Source of the DNA: Triticum aestivum
Taxonomy: Eukaryota > Streptophyta > Magnoliopsida > Poales > Poaceae
Length of the DNA stretch: 64,000 nucleotides
NCBI RefSeq assembly: GCF_018294505.1
Contig: NC_057796.1
Location: 272,485,906 to 272,549,905 of the forward strand
Direction of reading: 5' to 3'
The translations under genes and the position numbers were made by a program. The notes beneath the pieces are model-generated. The model was not told where the DNA came from. It worked only from the letters and a program-made list of their open reading frames with translations, and did not search any database. Shown piece by piece: positions 53,897 to 64,000 of this stretch; within the stretch, counting starts at the first letter, position 1, and every line of letters begins with the position of its first letter.

Positions 53897-56800
53897 ATGA
53901 ATGGTCTCTTTTGGAATTGTAGAGGGACAGGGAAGAAAGGAATGACTACCTGCTTCTATGACATTATTAAAGATCATTCCCTGGATTTTGTGGGCATTCA
54001 AGAGACTAAGAAAAAGAACTTTGACCCGAAGTATTTGAGAAGAGTTGATCCCTTTGATAGATTCAGTTGGAACTGGATTCCTTCTGTTGGTAATCGGGTG
54101 GGGTTCTGTGTGGAGTTAAAAAGGAAACCTTGGAAATTGTCTCTTGGACTGCAGGTAAATACCTATTGCAGGCTACTATTTTTGATGTGTAACTAAAAAG
54201 TGTTTGGACTCTGGTGGTAGTATATGGGGCGGCTCACGATGACAAAAAAGATGATTTCCTCGCAGAATTGGCCTCGATGTGCAGTAATATTAATACTCCT
54301 TATGTGATTGGTGGAGACTTCAATATCCTTTGAGAGAGTTGTGATAAAAATAAAGAGCTACATCACTCCATGTATATGGATAGGTTTAACAGTATCATTC
54401 AGAACCTGAACCTTAGGGAGATCCATATGGGGGGAGGCAAATATACATGGACCAACAAGCAAAGGCACCCTACTCTAGAGAAGTTGGATAGAATTCTCAT
54501 GAGCCCTATGTGAGAAGACATGTTCCCTCTAGTTACCGTTCGCAAACTGGTGCGAGATGTCTCGGACCACAATCCCCTTCTACTCTCTTCTGACCCTTTA
54601 AAGAACCCCCCCCCCACCAGCGTGAATTCAGATTTGAACTAAGCTGGTTGAAGAATGAAGAGTTTTATATTAAGGCCAAGATGATCTGGGAGCAGCCTAT
54701 ATACTCTGAGGACCCAATTGATATTTTGAATGTCAAGTTGAAGCGCATCAAAAAATACTTTAAAGGCTGGGGTTCGCATGCTTTTGGGCATGCGAGGAAA
54801 AGGAAAAAGTGGATCAAGCAGGAGTTGGAAGAGATTGAAAAATAGGAGGAAAATGGCCCCCTTGACCCTGAGACATATGAGAAAAGAACTTTTTTATGTG
54901 CGGAGTTGAACGAGATCCTTGCAGATGAAGAGTTGTTTTGGTTACAGGATTCTAATGGAAGATGGCTGTTGAAGGGAGATCAAAACACAGCCTACTTTCA
55001 TCGTGTTGCTAATGGCAGAAAGAGGAAAAATACTATTCACTCTGTGACCAATGGGGAGACTGTTATAGAGGGTACAAAAAACCTACTAGACCATGCCACA
55101 ACCTTCTACAAGGAACTCTTTGGCCCTGTGAAGGGAAACTTGTTCCACTTGTCCCCTGACACATGGTCTAGCAATGAGAAACTCTCTGTTGATGATAATA
55201 TCATTCTTACCTGTGCTTTCATTGAAGAGGAGGTTAAAAAAGCTCTGTTTAGTATGGAAAGCAATAGAGCCCCTGGTCCTGATAACATACCAGCAGAATT
55301 CTATAAGCACTGCTGGGATTTTGTCAAAGGTGATATTATGCGGCTGTTCGAAGCATTCCACGATAATACCCTAAATGTGGCTCGGTTAAACTATGGGATC
55401 ATTACCCTAATTCCAAAAATAAATGGGGCGAAGAAGATTCAGCAGTATCGCCCCATTTGTCTCCTTAGGTGCCCTTATAAACTGATCACTAAAGTCTTGG
55501 ATAATAGAGTCGCTGTGTTTGCTAACAAACTGATTAGTAAATACCAGAATGCTTTCATGAAGCACAGAAACATCATGGATGGTATCCTCACCCTCCATGA
55601 AGTGTTACACCATACTCATCATAAGAAGAAAACTGGGATTATTTTGAAGTTGGATTTCGAAAAGGCGTATGACAAGATAAACTGGGACTTCCTTCTTGAA
55701 TGTCACCGCAATCGTGGTTTTGGGCTGACCTGGTGTGGTTGGGTGGAATTTTTTTACACAATGGCACTCTAAGTATTAAGCTCAACAACGAGATGGGCCC
55801 CTACTTCCAGAGCCACAAAGGGGTTCATCAGGGTGACCCTTATTCCCCTTTTCCTTTTAATCTGGCCGTGGAAGCCTTATCGAAGATGGTTACTAATGCT
55901 CAAAAAGAGAATATGATTACTGGGCTTGCACCCGACCTGATAGAGGGGGGAGTAGCTATCCTGCAATACGCAGATGACACGGTGATTTGCTTTGAGCATG
56001 ACAAAGACGCTGCTGTGAACTTGAAAATGTTACTTTACATGTTCGAGCTTATGTCAGGATTAAAAATTAACTTTATGAAAAGTGAGATTCTCTGTGTGGG
56101 GGTGACGATGACACTAACTCCTTTTATGCTGATCTTTTCAATTGTAGCATTCGTCACTTCCCAATGAAATACTTGGGGGTGCCAGTCAGTTTCTCGAGCC
56201 TACGCAACCTAGACTGGGACTTTATAGATGAAAGATTCCTCAAATGTTGCGAGTCCTGGATTGGTAATGCGGCCTCCTCGGGGGGGGGGGGGGGGCGTCT
56301 CATACTTCTTAATACATCTCTGACCAGCATTGTGTACTATTATATGTCTATGTTCCTTCTTCCTAAGGGGGTGATTGCTAAACTTGAAAAGCATCATAAA
56401 CTTTTTTTTGGCAAGAACACGAGGGAAGGAAACGATATCATCTGGTCAAGTGGTCTAGAATTTGTCGATCTAAGGAAAGAGGGGGCCTGGGTGTGAAAGA
56501 CCTGCACAAACAAAATGTTAGCCTTCTCACCAAATGGTAGTGGAAACTGGAAACACAACAAGGGTTGTGGCGGGAAGTTATACGAGCAAAATACTTCAAA
56601 AAAGTTACGGTGACATTTGTTAAGACCAGATTTAGTGATTCCCCCATCTGGAAGGCCATCATGAAGGTCAGAGAGCTTTACATGGTTGGCAGAAAAGTGA
56701 TCCTTAATTCTGGTAACCTTGCCAGGGTGTGGAGGGACCCTTGGGGAGAGGATCTTCCGCTTTGTGATCAGTTTCCTGTACTTTACAATGTTTGCAATGA

Positions 56801-57398
56801 TCGAGAGATCACTGTGGCCCAATTTAGGGAGAAGGTGCATGGTAATTTCTTTAGAACAAGATTACACCCACCACTCCTCGATCAGTGGAGAGGGGTCCAG
56901 GCTTGAGTGGGGTCCTGGCCTCTCTCTAGCGACCCTAATCAAGTCGTCTGGACTCTGGGGAAGAAACGTAAATTCACCACTAAATCTATTTATGATTTCC
57001 TGGAGAGAAACCTAGCTGGTTGCAACTTTAAGTAGATCTGGAGGGCAAAAATCCCTCTCAAAATCCAAATCTTTCTCTGGCAGTTGTCTTAGGACTCTGT
57101 TTTGACCAGAGATGTCATGAACAGGCGGGGATGGCTGGGGAGACCCATGTGCTCCTTCTGTGATGAAAAGGAAACCTCACAACATCTCTTTTTTACTTGC
57201 CCCGTGGCTAGAGTGATGTGGAGAACAGTGGGCTGTGTGCTGGGCACGGATCGTTGCCCTAGCAACATCTGGCAATATTTTGCTTGGTGTTATACCTTCC
57301 TTCCTGATGGGGAAAGATTTTATACCTTTGGCCTAGCCGCTCTTTGCTGGGCAATGTGGAATAGCCGTAATAAGAGAACTTTTGATTCAAAAAGATGA
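53897..57398 (+). pseudogene. LINE-b ORF2 (endonuclease, RT, zf-RVT), broken
   Basis: The endonuclease starts MNGLFWNCRG with a GIQETK motif near 53995. GGDFNIL near 54310 is followed by a stop. The RT lies in 54906-55772 (NRAPGPDNIPAEFYK, LKLDFEKAYDKINWDF), then a frameshift near 55730, and QYADDTVIC at about 55963-55989. A zf-RVT domain sits at 57102-57398 (CSFCDEKETSQHLFFTC). A G15 run at 56281-56295 falls inside the coding region. There is no RNase H, unlike LINE-a. Confidence 0.85.
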
Positions 57399-57961
57399 GA
57401 TCTCCCTTTGATGTGGTATATACTGCATGTGGCTTTCTTACCTACTGGGCAGGGATGCTGATGGGCGATGACCGGGAGGCAATGGATCGTGGATCGAAGA
57501 TGCTAAGGATCAGCGCTTCAAACATGATGAGGATCTACGCGGCGCCAAGTGACCCGATGCAGAGCTGAGCTGGGGGTGCCTTCAGCTAGGAGCCGATCCG
57601 ATCCTCAGTCAAAGTCATCTTGCTCGTGTTTTGTTTTCGTCCTTCCGCGGGGTGCTGGTGGGCGGCTGATGGTCTACTTAAACTTTACTGGGTCTTGCTC
57701 CTGCGTGAGCTTTTGTTGCAGCCTATCTGATGAGGCATGTAATAGCTGGATTGATAAACTGTGTAGGGCTATGTAGCTGTTCTGGTGTCACTGGGTTTTC
57801 GCCCCATGGCGGACTGCTCGATGACGGGTGTTCGTCATGGGTTTCCCAGTGATGCATTCAACTCGCTTTCCCCTTTCTAGGTTTCCTGGATTCTAAGTGG
57901 AACTGACTGTATTTCCGTTATGAGAGTAATGGAAAGGGGTTATGCCCGGTTCAAAAAAAAA

Positions 57962-58112
57962 CTCGACCCCCAGTTCTGTACCACGCATCAGTTGTGTACC
58001 ACGCATTATCTCCTATTTCCGCAATTTTTCATACGTCATCGCTAACAAAGTAGTCATGTCTTTAACTTTTCATGTATTATTGCTAGCATACGTTCAACCA
58101 TTTCACTTAAAG
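57962..58112. other. Unassigned spacer
   Basis: No recognisable feature between LINE-b and the MITE. Confidence 0.3.
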
Positions 58113-58115
58113 TTA

Positions 58116-58444
58116 GGCCTCGATTGGAATGTGAGAACTCAAAAACGCAAGAAAAGAAAAACTACAGAAATTGAGTTGTCATGTAGTACAAAGTAGTACT
58201 CCAAAACTTTATTTTAGATACTGCACAGGATAAATGTGGAAATTCAGACGCAAGAAAAAGAAAACATGAGATAAAGCCACATGTTTTTTCCTTCAAAATT
58301 CGTATGGATTGCTTCTCATTCCATAGGATTTTCACATAAATCTTCGGGAGCCATTTCTTAGTCCCAAACTGAACCGTGGGAATTTTCCCTATAGAAATTT
58401 AATCCTCCAAAAATTCTATAAGTTTATTTATTTCAATTAGGGCC
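58116..58444. mobile_element. Tourist-like (PIF/Harbinger) MITE, 329 bp, TSD TTA
   Basis: TTA flanks both ends (58113-58115 and 58445-58447). The left end GGCCTCGATTGGAATGTGAG and the reverse complement of the right end, GGCCCTAATTGAAATAAATA, are short imperfect inverted repeats. The interior is AT-rich and holds words common in this grass MITE type (CATAGGATTTTCACA, AATTTAATCCTCC). Non-coding. Confidence 0.75.
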
Positions 58445-58447
58445 TTA

Positions 58448-59105
58448 ATGAGCACACAACATGAAGCATGAGAAGCGGAGAGTAGGAGGGCGTGCAAGAG
58501 CCCGAGGCCAGTGCCTCATGGCTCGCAGAGTCACACCTAAACCAAAATGTCATATGTTGTGATTACGGTTGAATTTACGCAAACTTGATGTTAGTGTTGT
58601 TTGTTGGATCGACTGCATATGAAAAATTCATTTGTATATTACTGCAGAACTACATAATAACATAAGGCAATAAGTTTTTTTGCATTGAAGAAAACATGAG
58701 GAATGGGTTAATTGAGAAGCTAACATTATCATTTGTCAGTTATGCTTCAAGAATTAAGCGAAAAATAAGTTCATTGCTTCAAGACGATTGTACATATCGC
58801 GAAGTACACTATTACAAAATTTTGTTGCCAATGAGATTATTGATTTATTCAATGGGCTTGGTGGTCGTAGGGGATTGGACAAATAAACATGTTGATTTGT
58901 TTTATAATGGTGCCATGATTTGACATAGACACTATATCTAATGTTTGATGTATTGTTGTGTAGTATCTTTGGCGAGCATAGTTTGTCCTTTCCGAGAGTG
59001 GCGTTTTGGCACATGGGAGCATGCGCTCCTGGTTTTTAAAATGTGTTTTAAACATATTTTAAAATGTCAAAGACAAATATGTGAATAAACAGACAATTTT
59101 CCCCC
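58448..59105. other. Unassigned spacer
   Basis: AT-rich sequence with short frames on both strands. I see no gene, terminal repeat or similarity to other parts of the window. Confidence 0.3.
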
Positions 59106-59262
59106 TAACGCTTCGCTCCTCCTAGCCTAGCCCCGCCGCTGACCACTCCGGCCACGGCGGCCACCGCCTAGCCCCACCCGTTGCTGGCCACTCCGGTCGC
59201 GACGGCCATTGCAGCCCACGTCGTACTCCACTCCAGCCATGATGGCCACTCCTGTCTAAGCC

Positions 59263-62200
59263 ATGTCTTTAGCAGATCTCCGCTTTGAGAGAGGCCATGC
59301 CTTTGAAGATCGCATCTGGCACTCCCTGAAACTGCCGATCAACTTCACGGAAGAATCGGGGCAAAGAGAATTCTTTCTGGTGGCCGAGTTTACAAGATCA
59401 AATATCCGCCTCACGGAGGAATCAGTAGGTACAATCCTTCTCTCCTGCTTCGGAGGAATAGCTTCTTTGTTCAAAGTTCAGAAACTGCGTGATTCTCTTT
59501 TCAAGTTCTCGGTTTCTTCCATCAATGTTGGTTTTGCTATTTACAATGGAGGAAATCTCGTTGCTTGAAGTCAATCTTGGATTCCTCCTTTGGGGTTCAA
59601 ATGGGCCAAATTCAATCTCTTTCGGACCCTGATCAGGAAGATGGATGGGTAGTGGTTACTCGTTCTAGAAATGCCAATTCTTATGCGGATGTTGTGTGTG
59701 CCCCGAGATTTTACAATCAAGCTTCAAATTTCTCTCAGAATCTCGCCAAGCTTAATCCATGGTGGCAGTTACTACGGTTTTTGACAGACTTCAATTTCCG
59801 GTAGAGGGCAATAATGAAGCGGCAAATCAGCAAATTCAAAATGGCCCAGGAGTAATGCAAGGTACCTTGACTGAGCCAAGCCCCGTCTCGGCCCGGTCCA
59901 AAGCCTTCTGTGCTCGCTGTCTGCTAACGAGCCACGAGCGACCGACTTGCAAAAATAAAACCCGCTGTCGTAATTGCAAGGAGTGGGGCCACATTGCCAG
60001 TGGCTGCCGCTCGAGCTTCCGCTCTCTCGCCTTGTCAAATCAATTGACTGCCTCAGTATCTGCTCCTGCTGCAGCATCCCCCGATAATGGTGCGATTGTG
60101 GTGCCTTATTCGAGGAATGCTATTTAGACCACATGCAATCAAGTTCCCCGTGTTACTCCCCTACCTAACAATCCTGAAGCCGCAACACCCCATTATGCTC
60201 GTTCAACCTCTCTCCCACCTCCGCCTCCATTGACAGTTAGTAGGCTTCTGCAATCTTCAGATTTGAGGGGAGAGTTTGTTCCACGAGGAAGGCTAACTTT
60301 CCTTTTGATCCAACGCCGTTTCTCCCACCTCATCATCAAGCAATCCAGGTAGAAGGGAGGCCGGCAAGGGTGCGGGTCATCATCAATCCAGCCACACCGC
60401 GACATGAGGACTGGGCAATCGCCACCATCGTCCCCATGCCGAATCAGCAGGTACATTTTCCAAATGCCAGGCAGATCATTGGTGAGTTTCTCACACAAGT
60501 CAAGCACCTAGGGTTCCAAGAGATTTGTCACTGCCCCTTCGGTCAAGCTTATGTCAGATTAAGATCACCTTTTGATAGAGATGCTCTTGTGCTCCAAAGC
60601 CCTCATGCATATGGTGATGTCCATATCATTTTCCAAAAGCATAACCAAGGTTTAAACTGGAGAAATCTAGCTCTTAATAGAGATATTTGGGCTCTGTTGA
60701 TAGGGTTTCCTTTTGATAAGAGAGAAATTCAGGAATTGACAAATGCTGTCAGAAGCTTTGGTAAGATGCTGCTATGGGACAGAGCAAGGAGCACACAGGC
60801 AGCTCTTATGGTCAAAATCAGAGTTGAAGATATGAGAGATGTACCTATCAGCATTGTGGTTGGGAAGTCTGATGATCCTAATGCTGAATCATGGACAGTA
60901 CCAGTAGTCATTGTTCAGCAAGAACCTCCGGGAGGTGGGCTACCAGATGAAGACCCAGTGCCTGTGGATGGCAATCCTCATCCACAACCAGCAAATAACT
61001 TTCACCACCTAATCAACTAAATAACTTCATTGGGCCTATTCAACAGCATCAAGCTCAAGATATCATGGCAGGGGACCAGCAGAACTTTCACCAGCAAGCT
61101 GGGGAAGAAGCAGAGGAAGAGGAAGAGGAGGATCTTCCAGGATGGGGGCACTGGGCAATGCCAGCAGAGGATGATGAGTTCATTGACCAGGAACTGGAAG
61201 TTGGGGAATTCATGGAACTAGCAGATCTGTTACAACCCCTGGATGAGCAACATATGTAGGCAAATCTTCCTGAGATGGACCCACACAGTGATCACACTCT
61301 TTCTGTGGATCAAATGGAGTTGAAGTTGCAATGCAAGTGGATGATGCACATCAGATTGAGGAGGGAAATGCTCTTTTAAACTTCATGGGCCAGGCCCAAG
61401 ATGCCATTCCTGACCTCAACTTAGCTTTGGGGCCCATGCAAGCCCATCAGCAGGAGATCATTCATGTGCCTGCCCCACCTGCTTATGTTGCTCCAATTGA
61501 CTTCTTCAACCTCATGCCTCCAATGCAGCAAGTAAATCTGACATGAATTGATCTCAACCAGGATTTGCTCCAATCACCTCCTCCAATTATTGTTCTTAGC
61601 AACCAGGCCCAACATAACTCTCCCTTGCTCATAAATGATCTGATTTTAGAGGAGGAAAATGTTGAAGAAGATGGATCTCTCTTTAACTTAAATCTTGCTG
61701 AGGCAATGGACCCTGTTATTCAACTAACATCACCTTCTGAATATTTGAATGCTATAAACAGAGAGGATGATCATAGAACCACGGTGGATGAGGAAATAGA
61801 GATTCTGGACTGCACTTCAGATGCCACCTCCAAGCCCTCTTCAGGCTCAGAAAGTATAAATGTCACCTGTAACTCATCTCCAGATATCTCAGCACCACCA
61901 GGTTTTAATGTCAAACAAAAGTATTTATCTAATCATGCACATACTAACTCTAATGCAGATTCAGTAGGTCAGGGTTTTGCAGGCCACACTTCTTGGGAAC
62001 AACGCTTTTCTCTTAGCACAGAGGATACAACAGCAGTTAAGGTACCATTTGATTGGGTGGATTTCATTTGTATTGCTTTATTGACTCCTGAGAAGTTTGA
62101 CTGGGCAAAGATGTTTTTGCAATCTCCTATGTTGCAAATTATTTGTGAGGGATTTCAGCAGTCACAACAGTTAATGTTCTTCATTCCTACTTCTTGCCCT

Positions 62201-62515
62201 GTAACTGAAGCACCCTCATGTTCTCAGTTGCAGGAAAATAGAGTGGAGGACGCCTCACTCCCATCTGCTGTAGAGGAGATCATCTTCTGCAGCCCTACTG
62301 CATTCAAAGGGAAAAGGAAAGATAGAGTGCCAGTTGTTGAATATGAGGTAAGGAGAAGTGAAAGGTTGCAACATTTGCATAAAGGATTTAAAAAGAAAGC
62401 ATGTCAAGATAGTAACTGTGTGGCTTGTTCTGCTAAACCCCCTGTCTGTAGCACCAAAGTTATTAAAAAATTAAATTCATCTTATTGCAAAGTGGATCCA
62501 AAGGTGTGCACATAA
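59263..62515 (+). pseudogene. LINE-c ORF1 (DUF4283, zinc knuckle), with a few breaks
   Basis: The N-terminal piece MSLADLRFERGHAFEDR runs to a stop at 59568 and a frame change follows. The zinc-knuckle piece (59759-60127) has CARCLLTSHERPTC and CRNCKEWGHIASGC. A 216-codon piece (60370-61020) carries a DUF4283-like core (GFQEICHCPFGQAYVRL, RDIWALLIGFPFDKREIQ). Acidic stretches (EEAEEEEEEDLPGWG) follow, then a 316-codon piece (61565-62515) with YEVRRSERLQHLHKGFKKKAC at its end. Role: RNA-binding partner of the LINE. Confidence 0.75.
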
Positions 62516-62809
62516 GAGAACCTTCTGCAGAAGAAAGCTAAGAGAGGAGGAAAGCAACCAGCATGGAAAGACTAAAGCCTCTGAGAAAGAGTGACATAGG
62601 TTTGGTAGTAGGTCTCCTTTTGAGTGAGCTAAAAAGTTTATGTAATGAAGCTTCGAGTCAGCTCACTTTTGTAACTGAAGAACTTTATGATTTGCTTTCA
62701 TCTCAAAGACTTTGGATGCAATGGGTATGTAAAAGTGTTGACTATCTGCTATGTTTTAAGTGCAAGAGTACTGCTACAAATCTTTGCTGCTTTGGCTGTT
62801 TGAATTGCT

Positions 62810-63028
62810 ATGAATAAATCCTGGAATATATTGAGTTGGAATGTTAGAGGTATAAACTCAAGTGATAAGTGGATAGCTATTTCAAACAAAATAGATGAAG
62901 CAAATAGCTCAGTAATCTGTCTGCAAGAAACAAAAAGAGAATCTTTTGATAGCTCCTATATTAAGAATTTTTGCCCCAGAAGGATCAACAAATTTGATTT
63001 CTTGCCTCCTGTGGGAGCTTCTGGTGGA
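62810..63028 (+). pseudogene. LINE-c ORF2 endonuclease start, truncated by insertion
   Basis: MNKSWNILSWNVRGINSSDK and CLQETKRE are the first two endonuclease motifs, and FLPPVGASGG precedes the break at 63028. In this family GASGG is followed directly by the next endonuclease strand. Here the sequence changes to the LTR, so the protein is cut within the first ~73 residues. Confidence 0.85.
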
Positions 63029-64000
63029 TGCTACCTCTTGAGCATGCGTTGGTTTTCCCTTGAAGAGGAAAGGGTGATGCAACAAAGTAGCGTAAGTATT
63101 TCCCTCAGTTTTTGAGAACCAAGGTATCAATCCAGTAGGAGGTTACACGCAAGTCGCCTTATACCTGCACAAACAAATAAGAACCTTGCAACCAACGCGA
63201 TAAAGGGGTTGTCAATCCCTTCACGGCCACTTGCAAAAGTGAGATCTGATAAAGATAATAAGATAAATATTTTTGGTATTTTTGTTGTATAGATTGGAAA
63301 GTAAAGATTGCAAAATAAACGGCGGCAGAAATAGCAAATTGATAGGAAAATAATATGATGGAAAATAGATCCGGGGCCATAGGTTTCACTAGTGGCTTCT
63401 CTCAAGATAGCATAATCTACGGTGGGTGAACAAATTACTGTTGAGCAATTGATAGAAAAGCACATAGTTATGAGAATATCTAGGCATGATCATGTATATA
63501 GGCATCACGTCCGCGACAAGTAGACCGAAACGATTCTGCATCTACTACTATTACTCCACACATCGACCGCTATCCAGCATGCATCTAGAGTATTAAGTTC
63601 ATAAGAACAGAGTAATGCATTAGGCAAGATGACATGATGTAGAGGGATAAACTCAAGCAATATGATATAAACCCCATCTTTTTATCCTCGATGGCAACAA
63701 TACAATACGTGCCTCGCTGCTCCTGTTGTCACTGGGAAAGGGCACCGCAAGATTGAACCCAAAGCTAAGCACTTCTCCCATTGCAAGAAAGATCAATCTA
63801 GTAGGCCAAACCAAACTGATAATTCGAAAAGACTTGCAAACATATCAAATCATACATATAAGAATTTAGAGAAGAACCAAATATTGTTCATAGATAATCT
63901 TGATCATAAACCCAAAATTCATCAGACCTCGACAAACACACCGCACAAAGAATTACATCGAATAGATCTCCAAGAGAATCGAGGAGAACTTTGTATTGAG
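63029..64000 (-). repeat. LTR of a Triticeae gypsy-like element, minus strand, runs off the window
   Basis: The minus strand ends ...GCATGCTCAAGAGGTAGCA at 63029, next to the broken LINE. It contains AGGGATTGACAACCCC and CTACTGGATTGATACCTTGG, words I associate with long LTRs of Triticeae gypsy families. The putative target duplication would begin with GTGGA (63024-63028), but its partner is outside the window. At least 970 bp are present and no coding sequence is seen. It is either a solo LTR or the 3' LTR of an element extending to the right. Confidence 0.65.

Larger units (their letters stand above)
51640..57961 (+). mobile_element. LINE-b: full-structure but inactive non-LTR retrotransposon
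   Basis: It contains an ORF1 region (51799-53330), an ORF2 region (53897-57398) and a 3' UTR ending in A9 at 57953-57961 (TTATGCCCGGTTC then poly-A). The 5' end is uncertain and lies around 51480-51700, where the split-gene similarity fades and a TATAAAATCCC box (about 51632) appears. No target duplication could be fixed. In-frame stops and frameshifts run throughout. Confidence 0.8.
59106..63028 (+). mobile_element. LINE-c: non-LTR retrotransposon cut by an LTR insertion
   Basis: Starts with a C-rich 5' UTR (CCACTCCGGCCACGGCGGCC words, 59106-59250), then a long ORF1 region (59263-62515) and the start of ORF2 (62810). It is interrupted at 63028 by an LTR. The last frame is still open at the break, so this LINE was less decayed than LINE-b when it was cut. 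The 3' part is outside the window, if it survives. Confidence 0.8.

Overview
The window is nuclear DNA from a grass, almost certainly a Triticeae species (wheat, Aegilops or a close relative). The evidence is spliceosomal genes with GT/AG introns, copia LTRs starting TGTTGGAAATATGCCC of the BARE-1/WIS/Angela type, Stowaway and Tourist-like MITEs, a CACTA element, and the dense nesting of transposons usual in these large genomes. No subgenome or chromosome can be assigned. LTR divergences and splice junctions are my own hand readings; nothing was searched.

Layout. 1-13.6 kb: old LTR remnants, AT-rich arrays of GAACATTTTT/GTTCATCAAA-like words broken by GC-rich hairpin islands and tRNA-like modules, a tandemly duplicated long inverted repeat (3.1-5.5 kb), a 5'-truncated LINE with an intact zf-RVT/RNase H frame (6.2-7.4 kb), a hAT-like MITE, a Stowaway MITE and a PIF/Harbinger-like element. 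13.6-37.5 kb: a four-level nest, each level closed by target-site duplications. A 189-bp hAT-like MITE (TSD CTATGGCA) holds a non-coding LTR element (TSD GAGGG). That holds a copia element with one uninterrupted 1,326-codon gag-pol (TSD CTTGT, 5' copy CTTTT), which holds a second copia element whose gag-pol is wrecked (TSD GTACA). 37.5-39.5 kb: LINE RT relic and a ~171-bp tandem repeat.

39.5-45.3 kb is a gene island. It carries a six-exon aluminium-activated malate transporter gene (ALMT, + strand, 40656-42775) and an eight-exon circularly permuted GTPase gene of the mitochondrial SIN2/MTG1 type (- strand, 45275-43035). The two converge, with stop codons 259 bp apart, and both have full-length open frames and consistent splice sites. 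There is no sign that they share a pathway: one is a membrane anion channel, the other a probable mitoribosome assembly factor.

45.3-64 kb: a 101-bp MITE, a LINE 3' end, then a CACTA element (46447-51311, TSD TCG) inserted inside the coding sequence of an unrecognised grass gene, whose frame resumes exactly beyond it. Two degenerate full-structure LINEs follow (51.7-57.96 kb and 59.1-63.03 kb). The second is cut in its endonuclease domain by an LTR that runs off the right edge. That LTR is the reverse-strand relative of a decayed LTR end at 964-1298.
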